A stretch of 7,528 bases of DNA, from the NCBI GenBank assembly GCA_003501335.1, contig DNPQ01000536.1, positions 1 to 7,528 of the forward strand, given 5' to 3'. Positions 1 to 6,706 of the stretch are shown one piece after another. The notes beneath the pieces are model-generated. The model made no database searches, had not been told where the DNA came from, and saw only the letters and a list, made by a program, of their open reading frames with translations. The number at the start of each line of letters is the position of its first letter. Within the stretch, counting starts at the first letter, position 1. Both the position numbers and the translations under genes were made by a program. The DNA is from Bacillota bacterium. GTDB taxonomy: Bacteria > Bacillota > UBA4882 > UBA8346.

Positions 1-67
1 AACGGTTCGGTATGCATGCGCAACTGTTCAGTAAGCGTACTGAATCGTTCGGTAAATCCTCCTTCTC
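1..67. repeat. Degenerate 21-bp tandem repeat at the left window edge
   Basis: The octamer GTTCGGTA occurs at 5-12 and 47-54, and GTTCAGTA at 26-33, so three copies are spaced exactly 21 bp apart. Units 5-25 and 26-46 match at 13 of 21 positions. The third unit follows the pattern only for about its first nine bases. Bases 1-4 (AACG) align with the ends of the later units (AACT, AATC), so the array probably continues to the left of the window. The middle unit contains a perfect hairpin, TTCAGTA (27-33) with TACTGAA (38-44) around a 4-nt AGCG loop. A 21-bp period also gives a 7-residue period in any open frame, so the tail of a repeat protein cannot be excluded. Confidence 0.6.
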
Positions 68-70
68 AGC

Positions 71-151
71 CTGGTCCAGCAGTCGATCCGCATTCGACTG
101 CCCGAATTGGACTGGAGCTAATTCGGTCGGATAGACCGAGCAAGACGCTTG
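71..151. other. Cluster of closely packed short inverted repeats
   Basis: Five small inverted repeats lie almost end to end: CTGG-t-CCAG (71-79), GCAGTCGA/TCGACTGC (79-86 with 94-101), CCGAATT/AATTCGG (102-108 with 120-126), TCGGTC/GACCGA (123-128 with 134-139) and CAAG-acg-CTTG (141-151). The third and fourth share bases 123-126, so those two stems cannot form together. No known riboswitch or T-box core was recognised. This could be a structured RNA or leader, or an intergenic repeat element. No function is assigned. Confidence 0.4.
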
Positions 152-196
152 AAAGAAAAGAGTCAGTCTGTTCAATCACCCCAAATTTTACCTACC

Positions 197-224
197 AAGC
201 CCTGAGAGCGGTTTTCAGGGGCTT
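197..224 (+). terminator. Possible weak terminator or hairpin upstream of the kinase operon
   Basis: AAGCCCTGA (197-205) pairs with TCAGGGGCTT (215-224) across a 9-nt loop, with one bulged G. The stem is G+C rich, but the following sequence (AGTTTATC) has no real T tract. It is therefore a poor intrinsic terminator on its own. It may end a transcript coming from the left or be the last element of the upstream hairpin cluster. Confidence 0.3.
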
Positions 225-255
225 AGTTTATCAGTGGATGATCATCAGCATTATA

Positions 256-283
256 TTCCAAATATTACTTTGGATGATATAAT
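256..283 (+). promoter_or_regulatory. Extended -10 sigma-A-type promoter of the kinase operon
   Basis: A perfect -10 hexamer TATAAT lies at 278-283 and is preceded by TG plus one base (275-277), the extended -10 motif. The -35 is weak: TTCCAA at 256-261 with a 16-bp spacer is the best fit, and extended -10 promoters tolerate a poor -35. Transcription would start near 290, giving a leader of roughly 24 nt before the start codon at 314. A 10-bp palindrome, GATGATCATC (237-246), lies about 48 bp upstream of the expected start, where an activator could bind. Confidence 0.65.
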
Positions 284-313
284 GAAAATAAAGGCAAAAA
301 GTGAGGAATGGCT

Positions 314-2848
314 ATGGAGATACCGGTTGACAAGCAAAATCATGAACGAAATAAAAACATGGCCGGAAATTTAAAAAAGCAGTCGCCCGATTGCCAAGAG
401 AATATTGAACAATTAGTATCCGAGCGGACTGCCCATCTTAATGAGGTGATTAAGCAACTTCGAGCAGAGCTTGAGGCTTACAAGGCGCAAGAAACTTCGA
501 ATCCGGGGAAAAATCCAGACCCCAACAATATTCTCTCGGATCATCACATTTCTCATAAGGCCTTAACGGAATCAGCACTAAGCCATTCCCAACTTGAAGT
601 AATATTTGCCGCATTTAATGATGTTGTGATACTTTATGATACAGAAATGAATGTTTATCAGGCTAATCAACCATTTTACGGTAATTATGGATTTGATCCA
701 ACCGGTCTCAATGTGAAAGAAATTATTGATCGGGTTCGGAGTCGCTGGCTGGATGGAGTCACACGAAGCTTTATGGAACAACCGACCTCACGGGCTCTAC
801 AAGGAGAGAGAGTGACTGGTTTGCGTTTTATCGTTCGAAAGAGCAATGGCAGTGAGGTTATCGTCGAGAGTTCATCCGGACCCGTGAAGATTGGAGAAAA
901 AATCGTTGGTTCGCTCACTGTTTGGCATGAAATTAGAGAATTAACGGGCGCGGAACGGGATTTGTTGGCTCATAAGGAAAGTCTGGAAATAGCAGAAAAA
1001 GAGAGTGAACAGCGGTATCAGGATTTATTTAGGAAATCTCCGGGGGCAATCATCCTTTATGATGGAATCAGCATTTTGGAGGTTAATCCAGCTGTTGGGG
1101 GATTGTTAGGATATCGGAAAGCGGAAGAGTTAATTGGTGGTAAGTTTTTGGATGTTATAGCCCCTGAGTATCGTGAGTGGGTATCTTCCAGGATCCCCTT
1201 GATCTTAAATGAAGATAGCGTATCTTCACTAAAAAAGATTGATCTTGTAGGGAAAGCAGGCAATTTGATTCATGTGGAGGCGGTGGGTGGAGTTTGCTAT
1301 TATCACGGCCAAAAGGTTATTCAGGTTATTTTTCATGATATAACTGGACTTAAAAATCTAGAAACCGAGCTTAGAAATCAATCGGCTGCACTATCTCATG
1401 CTGTAGTCACATTAGAAACAATATTAGATACAATCCCCATCGGAGTGATCGTGGCTGAATCTGAGGATGGAAAGATTACTTACTGTAGCTCTGCAGCCAA
1501 AGAGATCCTTGATATTTCCGCGTTCGGTATTGTTAAAGATCTCGTACCCGGCGAGCAAAGACGTATTAAAATGTTGCATCCGGATCGTAGCGAAATTTCT
1601 CCCCAGGAATGGCCTTTAGCCAAAGCTTTACGCAATGGAAAAACTATTGAAAATGAAGAAACCATCATCCAGCATGAGGATGGTTGGGAGATGGCAACAG
1701 TTATCAGTTGTACACCCCTAAGAGATAATAATGGTCAAATTTTAGGGACTGTGGCAAGTATTGTTAATATAAGTAAACGTAGACAGATGGAAAGCGCTTT
1801 ACGGGAAAGCGAAGAACGTTTTCGGGTTTTGGCGGAAGCTTTACCACAACTGATGTGGATAACAGATGCTACGGGGAAATTCACCTATTTGAATCGTCAA
1901 TTTTATCACTATACAGGTATTCCTATCAACCAATTGATAAAACAGGACTGGACACAAAATATTTATCAAGATGATCAAGAAAAGCGGATGGAAGTTTGGA
2001 GGGAATCCTTTCGAACCGGTAATCCCTATCAAATGGAGTATCGTATCCGGCGGCATGATGGTGAATATCGTTGGTTTCTAGGCCGGGGACTTCCAATGCG
2101 GGATCAACAGAACAATATTTCTTATTGGTTTGGTACTTGCACAGATATTCATTATCAGAAGCAACTTGAGCTAGAGCTTCAAGAAACGAATTCCCGTTTG
2201 CACAAATTGAATCAACAGATGGTGACAACTCTGGAAGAGGAACGCCGGATGATTTCCAGAGAATTACACGATGAGGCTGGCCAAGCATTAACCGCTCTTA
2301 AAATGTATCTTGAATTAATTTTAAAAGGTTTACCGTCTGATACTAGTATCATCGGGCAAGGGATTACTGAGGCTGTGAAACTGACGGATCAAACTTTGAA
2401 AGAAATTCGGCGCTTAGCGCAAGACTTGCGACCACCGGCCCTCGATGCTCTGGGACTCAACGTTACATTGGAAGATTTCTGTTATGAGTTCAGTAAACGT
2501 GTTGGTTTGGGTATTCAATATCGGGGTTGTGAACTTTCACCGTTAACAGACGCTGTACGGATTAGTCTGTATCGCTTTTTGCAAGAAGCTTTGACCAATG
2601 TGGTCAAATATGCTCAATCGGATTTGGTTAGGGTTCGGCTTGGTTCCTGTCGTCAACGAATTTTTCTGGTTGTAAAGGATAATGGCATTGGCTTTGAATT
2701 AAATCCTGAGGTACTTAAGGGAAAGAGCATGGGTTTGATTGGAATGGAGGAACGGCTGTCAATTTTGGGAGGCGTTTTACGGGTCCATTCCAGACCCGGT
2801 TTTGGAACGTGTTTAACGGCAATGATCCCTGGGAGGCGATTGGAATGA
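314..2848 (+). CDS. Soluble multi-PAS sensor histidine kinase, NarL/HPK7 family
   Basis: This 844-residue kinase should autophosphorylate on a histidine and pass the phosphate to the regulator encoded next. No membrane segment is visible, so it should sense inside the cytoplasm. Order: coiled coil (about 28-58), four PAS-like domains (about 90-213, 231-346, 363-490 and 499-616, the last PAS_3-like), a linking coiled coil, a HisKA_3 domain with phosphoacceptor His652 in RELHDEAGQAL, and the LRPPALDALGL motif (about 705-715). The HATPase_c domain has N-box Asn762, DNGIGF at 789-794 and GMEERL near 810. The ATG at 308 lies only 1 nt after the GAGG ribosome binding site (303-306), whereas the ATG at 314 is 7 nt away, so 314 is preferred. 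The 3' end overlaps the regulator gene by ATGA. The signal sensed cannot be told; no haem- or flavin-binding signature was recognised. Confidence 0.95.
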   Translation: MEIPVDKQNHERNKNMAGNLKKQSPDCQENIEQLVSERTAHLNEVIKQLRAELEAYKAQETSNPGKNPDPNNILSDHHISHKALTESALSHSQLEVIFAAFNDVVILYDTEMNVYQANQPFYGNYGFDPTGLNVKEIIDRVRSRWLDGVTRSFMEQPTSRALQGERVTGLRFIVRKSNGSEVIVESSSGPVKIGEKIVGSLTVWHEIRELTGAERDLLAHKESLEIAEKESEQRYQDLFRKSPGAIILYDGISILEVNPAVGGLLGYRKAEELIGGKFLDVIAPEYREWVSSRIPLILNEDSVSSLKKIDLVGKAGNLIHVEAVGGVCYYHGQKVIQVIFHDITGLKNLETELRNQSAALSHAVVTLETILDTIPIGVIVAESEDGKITYCSSAAKEILDISAFGIVKDLVPGEQRRIKMLHPDRSEISPQEWPLAKALRNGKTIENEETIIQHEDGWEMATVISCTPLRDNNGQILGTVASIVNISKRRQMESALRESEERFRVLAEALPQLMWITDATGKFTYLNRQFYHYTGIPINQLIKQDWTQNIYQDDQEKRMEVWRESFRTGNPYQMEYRIRRHDGEYRWFLGRGLPMRDQQNNISYWFGTCTDIHYQKQLELELQETNSRLHKLNQQMVTTLEEERRMISRELHDEAGQALTALKMYLELILKGLPSDTSIIGQGITEAVKLTDQTLKEIRRLAQDLRPPALDALGLNVTLEDFCYEFSKRVGLGIQYRGCELSPLTDAVRISLYRFLQEALTNVVKYAQSDLVRVRLGSCRQRIFLVVKDNGIGFELNPEVLKGKSMGLIGMEERLSILGGVLRVHSRPGFGTCLTAMIPGRRLE

Positions 2849-3495
2849 TCCAAATCATAATAGCTGAAGATCACCATTTGGTCCGGGCAGGACTTAAAGC
2901 TTTCTTACAGCAGGAGGCGGATGTCTCAATAGTTGGAGAAGCCTCTGACGGACCAGAGACTTTGGAAATAACCGAGCGATTAAAGCCAGACATACTGATT
3001 CTGGATATCGGCATGCCTAAATTGAATGGAATTCAGATTTTACGCAAACTTACAGATTCAAAACTAGGAACCCGGGTGATTATTTTAACAATGTATTCCG
3101 ATACCTCTTTTATTAAACGCAGTTTTCAATATGGCGCTAAAGGGTATCTACTAAAGAATTCAGTTTCAGAGGAATTAATATTGGCTGTTCGGGCGGTTTA
3201 TCGCGGGGAGATTTTTTTAAGTTCGGCAATTTCCGGTTTTATTTTGGATGACTTTCTGAATCATCAGGATAAGGAAGATTTGGTTGATGCCTTTGACTCG
3301 CTGTCGCCCCGGGAAGTTGAAGTTTTGCAATTGATTGCGGAAGGGTACTCCAATAGTTCCATAGCGCAAATGCTTTTTATTTCTCCTAAAACTGTCGATA
3401 AACATAGGGCCAATCTAATCACCAAGCTGAATGTTCATGACACAGCTGGGTTAATACGGGTAGCGATTAAAAATAAATTAATTTTGTTAGAGTAA
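2845..3495 (+). CDS. NarL/LuxR-family two-component response regulator
   Basis: This 216-residue protein has a receiver domain (about 1-120) and a LuxR-type helix-turn-helix (about 152-216). Receiver residues are complete: acidic pair Glu8/Asp9, phosphoacceptor Asp54 (LILDIGMP), Thr82 and Lys104. The output domain carries the typical LSPREVEVL start and the recognition-helix region SPKTVDKHRANLITKL. Phosphorylation by the upstream HisKA_3 kinase should promote dimerisation and DNA binding; this pairing is standard for the family. The start at 2845 overlaps the kinase stop (ATGA) and has GGGAGG 8 nt upstream, implying translational coupling. An in-frame ATG at 2809 would add 12 residues before the normal receiver start and is rejected. 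Target genes are unknown; inverted repeats at 237-246, 3634-3674 and 6652-6685 are untested candidate sites. Confidence 0.96.
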   Translation: MIQIIIAEDHHLVRAGLKAFLQQEADVSIVGEASDGPETLEITERLKPDILILDIGMPKLNGIQILRKLTDSKLGTRVIILTMYSDTSFIKRSFQYGAKGYLLKNSVSEELILAVRAVYRGEIFLSSAISGFILDDFLNHQDKEDLVDAFDSLSPREVEVLQLIAEGYSNSSIAQMLFISPKTVDKHRANLITKLNVHDTAGLIRVAIKNKLILLE

Positions 3496-3535
3496 TGTAC
3501 GGTTCTAAGTTGATCTTTATACTGAAAATTATCAC

Positions 3536-3569
3536 AAAAACCTCTATTTATAAAATAGGGGTTTTTTTT
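3536..3569 (+). terminator. Strong rho-independent terminator after the two-component operon
   Basis: Bases 3536-3549 pair with 3553-3566 (14 bp including one G-T wobble) around a 3-nt ATA loop, and the right arm runs into eight T residues (3562-3569). It begins 40 nt after the regulator stop. The A tract on the left arm means it could also act on the opposite strand. It separates the two-component operon from the following REC/c-di-GMP unit. Confidence 0.92.
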
Positions 3570-3633
3570 GATTAAAAGTAGAGATTTTCCCCATAGCCAG
3601 GTAAAAAATTCCAAGCGATAATAAAAGTATAAC

Positions 3634-3674
3634 TTTCAATCACCACAGTCTTTATCAAATGGGAATGATTGAAA
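3634..3674. promoter_or_regulatory. Perfect 9-bp inverted repeat before the stand-alone receiver gene
   Basis: TTTCAATCA (3634-3642) is exactly complementary to TGATTGAAA (3666-3674) across a 23-nt spacer. The right arm ends 8 nt before the ribosome binding site GGGAG (3683-3687). It could be an operator for a dimeric regulator or a leader hairpin that affects translation. No strong promoter was found in 3570-3690. AT-rich hexamers GATAAT (3617-3622) and TATAAC (3628-3633) are possible -10 elements but have no good -35. Confidence 0.45.
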
Positions 3675-3696
3675 AAATGAATGGGAGCTGATGACG

Positions 3697-4149
3697 ATGG
3701 CATATCAAGAAACCATGAAACAAAGAAGCAAGGATAATTTTCTTGAGTCTAGGGATGATTTGAAAATTTTGGTTGTGGAAGATAATTTAATGATTTGTCA
3801 ACTGATCGGTTTGATTTTGGATTCCTTTCATTGTCGCCTTACTTTGGCGGATAACGGAAAAATCGCTTTGGAAAAATTACAAACAAGTCGTTTTGATCTG
3901 ATTTTAATGGATTTATATATGCCTGAAATGAATGGGCTTGAAGCAACATCGCTTATTCGCTCTATGGAAAGAGAAACAGGGGAACATATTCCGATTTTGG
4001 CCATGACCGGTTTTCCGTTGAGAAATGGCTATGAATATTGTATAAACGCAGGGATGGATGATTATTTGACCAAACCTTTTGATATTACGGATTTTTTGGG
4101 CGCTATTGAGCGATTAACTCATATCAAGCTCGAAGAATTGGTTCAATAG
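3697..4149 (+). CDS. Stand-alone receiver (REC) domain protein
   Basis: This 150-residue protein is a single CheY-like receiver with about 20 extra N-terminal residues and no output domain. The phosphorylation site is intact: acidic pair Glu28/Asp29, phosphoacceptor Asp72 (LILMDLYMPEMNG), Thr104 and Lys126 in DDYLTKPFD. The region around NAGMDDYLTKP resembles receivers of hybrid histidine kinases more than CheY itself, so it may have come from such a protein; this is an inference. The ribosome binding site GGGAG (3683-3687) is 9 nt from the ATG at 3697 and only 3 nt from an in-frame ATG at 3691, so 3697 is favoured without certainty. The c-di-GMP enzyme gene starts 25 bp downstream, so the two are probably co-transcribed. 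Its kinase partner is not evident; the upstream kinase is one candidate. Confidence 0.93.
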   Translation: MAYQETMKQRSKDNFLESRDDLKILVVEDNLMICQLIGLILDSFHCRLTLADNGKIALEKLQTSRFDLILMDLYMPEMNGLEATSLIRSMERETGEHIPILAMTGFPLRNGYEYCINAGMDDYLTKPFDITDFLGAIERLTHIKLEELVQ

Positions 4150-4174
4150 AGGGTCATTTGATGAGGTGTTGATA

Positions 4175-6373
4175 ATGAAAAAGCATTTGAAAAGTAAAGA
4201 ATATCAAAAATATAAGCGGATGATCGACAATATGTCCGATGGATTTGCATATCTCAAAATCGTTATGAATCGGGAGAAAGCGGTTGATTTTATTTTTATT
4301 GAAATGAATCCATCATTCCGGCAAATGATAGGAGTCGGTGAAGAGAATATTGTCGGCAAGAGAGTTACGGAAATTATGCCATTGATCCAGGATGACTCCT
4401 TCGATTGGATTGGCGCTTATGGTCAAATCACTATGACTGGAAGTTCGATCCGTTTTGAGAAATATTTTGGGACTTTTGATAAATGGTTTTTATTCCATGC
4501 TTTCTGTTGTGAAAAAGGCTATTTAACAATTGCTGTTCACGATAGTAGCGAAGAAAAGAAAGCGCTAGAGGAACAAAAGAAAATCCGTGCGGGATATGAA
4601 ATGATTTTTAATGGCACCCAAGATTTAATGTTTTTGATGGATATCGATGAGAAGGGGTTGGCCAGATATCACCGTTTAAACCGAATTCATGAAACGTTAT
4701 CCGGTTTAACTACAGCTGAAATTGTAGGAAAATCGCCCCAACAAGTTTTCGGACCGGAATTGGGGAATCAGATTGATGCTCATTTTCACGAGTGTATTCA
4801 GACCAAGTCTTCACTGGTTTATCAGGAAACTTTAAAATTTCCCTCTGGGAGCCGGATTTGGTCGACGATGTTATCCCCTGTTTTTAAAGATGGAAAGGTT
4901 GTACAAATTATAGGATCACGGCGGGATATCACGGAACAGAAGCAAGTGGAGGCCGATCTTTTCCAAGAAAAAGAACAGTTAAAAGTAACATTGCATTCCA
5001 TTGGTGATGCTGTGATTACTACGGATACTCTTGGACGGATTACTCTAATTAATGGAGTTGCGGAAAAACTTACGGGATGGAGTGCGGAAGAAGCCATAGG
5101 GAGACCCCTAGAAGCTATATTTTGTATTATTAATGAAGAGACGCAACAATTATGTGACAGCCCAATTCGAAAAGTACTTGATACCGGGCTTGTAGTTGAA
5201 CTGGCTAATCATACGGTGTTGATAGCCAAAGACGGCACCAAGCGGTTTATCGCAGATAGCGGGGCACCGATTCGGGACAAGGAAGGAAAGGTTTTTGGAG
5301 TTGTTCTGGTTTTCAGAGATGTTACTGACAAGAAGCTACAGGAGGATGAAATACGTTATTTGAGTTTTCATGATAAATTAACCGGACTCTATAATCGGGC
5401 TTTTTTTGAACGTGAAATGGAACGTTTAGACCAAGCAGAATTGTTGCCTCTATCTTTGGTTATTGGGGATGTCAATGGATTAAAGCTAACCAATGATATT
5501 TTTGGGCATGAAGTGGGCGATAAACTGTTGAAAACGATAGCCGGAATTCTTGTAAAAGAATGCTATGGCGAGGAAATAATTGCTCGCTGGGGCGGTGATG
5601 AGTTTGTGATCGTCCTGCCCCGTACTTCTAAAGATCAGGTACAAACTCTTTGCAGGCAAATTCAGGATCATTGTGGCATCATGCCTGAAGATCCCATTAG
5701 GCCCAATATTACTTTTGGGGCGGCAACCAAAGAGGTAGGGGCGAATGATATGAATCAGATTTTAAAAGAAGCCGAGGATATCATGTACCGTCGGAAGCTG
5801 CTTGAGGGGAAAAGTGTCCGAAGTTCCTTAATCACTTCTTTGGAAAAGACATTATATGCTCGCAGTTATGAAACAGAGGAACATGCTCAACGTATTTTGA
5901 ACATTGCATTGAAAGTAGGTAATGAAATGGGGCTGTCTTCGAGCGAGTTGGATGAACTGGGACTGTTGGCTATATTGCATGATATTGGTAAAATCGGTAT
6001 ACCCGATTATATCTTAACCAAACCAATTCAATTAAGCCCGGACGAATGGCGGGAAATGAAAAAACATCCTGAAATTGGATACCGGATAGCACAATCCAGT
6101 CCTGAGTTGTCACATGTTGCAGATTTAATTCTTTTTCACCATGAACGTTGGGATGGTAAAGGATATCCTATCGGTCTGAAGGGAAATGACATTCCTAAGT
6201 TGGCTAGAATTGTGGCTGTTATTGATGCTTATGATGTCATGACCCATTCCAGACCCTATAAAGATGCTATCAGTGCTCAAGAAGCCGTTGAGGAAATTCG
6301 TAAGTGTGCTGGAAGCCAGTTTGATCCGGTAGTTGCGGAATTTTTTACTCGGGTTATTTATACTCCAAAATAA
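4175..6373 (+). CDS. PAS-PAS-PAS-GGDEF-HD-GYP cyclic-di-GMP turnover enzyme
   Basis: This 732-residue protein has three PAS-like domains (about 8-125, 138-258, 264-388), a GGDEF diguanylate cyclase domain (about 392-548) and an HD-GYP phosphodiesterase domain (about 560-725). The cyclase has the DKLTGLYNR entry motif, Asp432, Asn440 and Asp449 at the expected metal and guanine sites, and canonical RWGGDEF at 471-477. The inhibitory RxxD I-site is absent, since the residues at its place (464-467) are YGEE. The phosphodiesterase keeps all the usual metal ligands: Glu566, His570, His602-Asp603, His631, His655-His656 and Asp684, plus GKGYP at 661-665. Synthesis and breakdown of c-di-GMP are therefore both plausible. 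No membrane segment is seen. ATG 4175 is chosen because AGGTG (4164-4168) lies 6 nt upstream; a GTG at 4166 overlaps that site and is rejected. Confidence 0.95.
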   Translation: MKKHLKSKEYQKYKRMIDNMSDGFAYLKIVMNREKAVDFIFIEMNPSFRQMIGVGEENIVGKRVTEIMPLIQDDSFDWIGAYGQITMTGSSIRFEKYFGTFDKWFLFHAFCCEKGYLTIAVHDSSEEKKALEEQKKIRAGYEMIFNGTQDLMFLMDIDEKGLARYHRLNRIHETLSGLTTAEIVGKSPQQVFGPELGNQIDAHFHECIQTKSSLVYQETLKFPSGSRIWSTMLSPVFKDGKVVQIIGSRRDITEQKQVEADLFQEKEQLKVTLHSIGDAVITTDTLGRITLINGVAEKLTGWSAEEAIGRPLEAIFCIINEETQQLCDSPIRKVLDTGLVVELANHTVLIAKDGTKRFIADSGAPIRDKEGKVFGVVLVFRDVTDKKLQEDEIRYLSFHDKLTGLYNRAFFEREMERLDQAELLPLSLVIGDVNGLKLTNDIFGHEVGDKLLKTIAGILVKECYGEEIIARWGGDEFVIVLPRTSKDQVQTLCRQIQDHCGIMPEDPIRPNITFGAATKEVGANDMNQILKEAEDIMYRRKLLEGKSVRSSLITSLEKTLYARSYETEEHAQRILNIALKVGNEMGLSSSELDELGLLAILHDIGKIGIPDYILTKPIQLSPDEWREMKKHPEIGYRIAQSSPELSHVADLILFHHERWDGKGYPIGLKGNDIPKLARIVAVIDAYDVMTHSRPYKDAISAQEAVEEIRKCAGSQFDPVVAEFFTRVIYTPK

Positions 6374-6641
6374 AACTACGCTATTGAGTTCAAAAGCAAT
6401 AGGGTTTCCTCTGTTAAAAGGCCCTTCAACTCTTCTGGTTGTTTGGTTTCTTCGTTGAGAACCAGAGTCATTACTCAATGAAAATATTTAATAGTATGGA
6501 GGCTGGATTGGGCTGGAATGAAATTTAACGGGCTATCAATGAGTCAACAAAGGATTTCGTTCCTCGATTCCATTGTGCTTATTCATTATCCAGAGAAGCT
6601 GGTAAATAAATCTTTTTGATGTATTATGAAAATGGATTGAA
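6374..6641. other. Gene-poor stretch with pairing segments after the c-di-GMP enzyme
   Basis: No confident gene lies here. CTATTG (6381-6386) can pair with CAATAG (6397-6402). Alternatively ATTGAGT (6383-6389) can pair with ACTCAAT (6473-6479), enclosing a third stem TCTGGTT/AACCAGA (6434-6440 with 6460-6466). None of these is followed by a T tract, so no standard terminator is visible after the enzyme gene. The opposite strand has a 31-codon open frame (6471 down to 6376) with no ribosome binding site. The + strand has a 26-codon frame (6539-6619) with only a weak one. Neither is called as a gene. Confidence 0.4.
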
Positions 6642-6670
6642 TTGAAAATAAATTGGTAATGGTATACAAT
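6642..6670 (+). promoter_or_regulatory. Sigma-A-type promoter of the lipoprotein gene
   Basis: The -35 TTGAAA (6642-6647) and -10 TACAAT (6665-6670) each match the consensus at five of six positions and are separated by the optimal 17 bp. Transcription should start near 6677, about 30 nt before the TTG start codon. The -10 sits inside the spacer of a perfect inverted repeat, which suggests repression at this promoter. Confidence 0.75.
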
Positions 6671-6685
6671 GGAAATATTACCAAT
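6652..6685. promoter_or_regulatory. Candidate operator: 9-bp inverted repeat flanking the -10
   Basis: ATTGGTAAT (6652-6660) and ATTACCAAT (6677-6685) are exact reverse complements separated by 16 bp. The left arm lies in the promoter spacer, the right arm covers the expected transcription start, and the -10 lies between them. Arm centres are 25 bp apart, more than two helical turns. A dimeric repressor is the simplest reading. A short hairpin in the RNA is unlikely because the left arm lies upstream of the expected start. Confidence 0.5.
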
Positions 6686-6706
6686 GAGTTTAAATGGGTG
6701 ATATTT

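Noticed and set aside
1..285. Open + frame from the window edge to 285, with a possible ATG at 16
   Set aside because: It runs through the repeats, the hairpins and the -10 promoter, has no ribosome binding site before 16, and its composition is not protein-like.
1926..2288. 120-codon open frame on the - strand inside the kinase gene
   Set aside because: It lies entirely over the conserved fourth PAS and HisKA_3 coding region, so it is an antisense shadow.
2785..2800. CCATTCCAGACCC shared with the region near 6243
   Set aside because: Both copies encode HSRP within unrelated conserved domains, so this is probably coincidence.
2809..2844. Earlier in-frame ATG for the response regulator
   Set aside because: It would add 12 residues ahead of the normal receiver start. 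The ATGA overlap at 2845 has a well-spaced GGGAGG.
6500..6509. AGGCTGGATT repeated at 7041-7050 in the terminator arm
   Set aside because: A single 10-base match with unrelated flanks is weak evidence for a duplication.
6539..6619. 26-codon + strand frame between the c-di-GMP enzyme and the lipoprotein
   Set aside because: Only a weak ribosome binding site, no recognised similarity and a length common by chance in AT-rich DNA.
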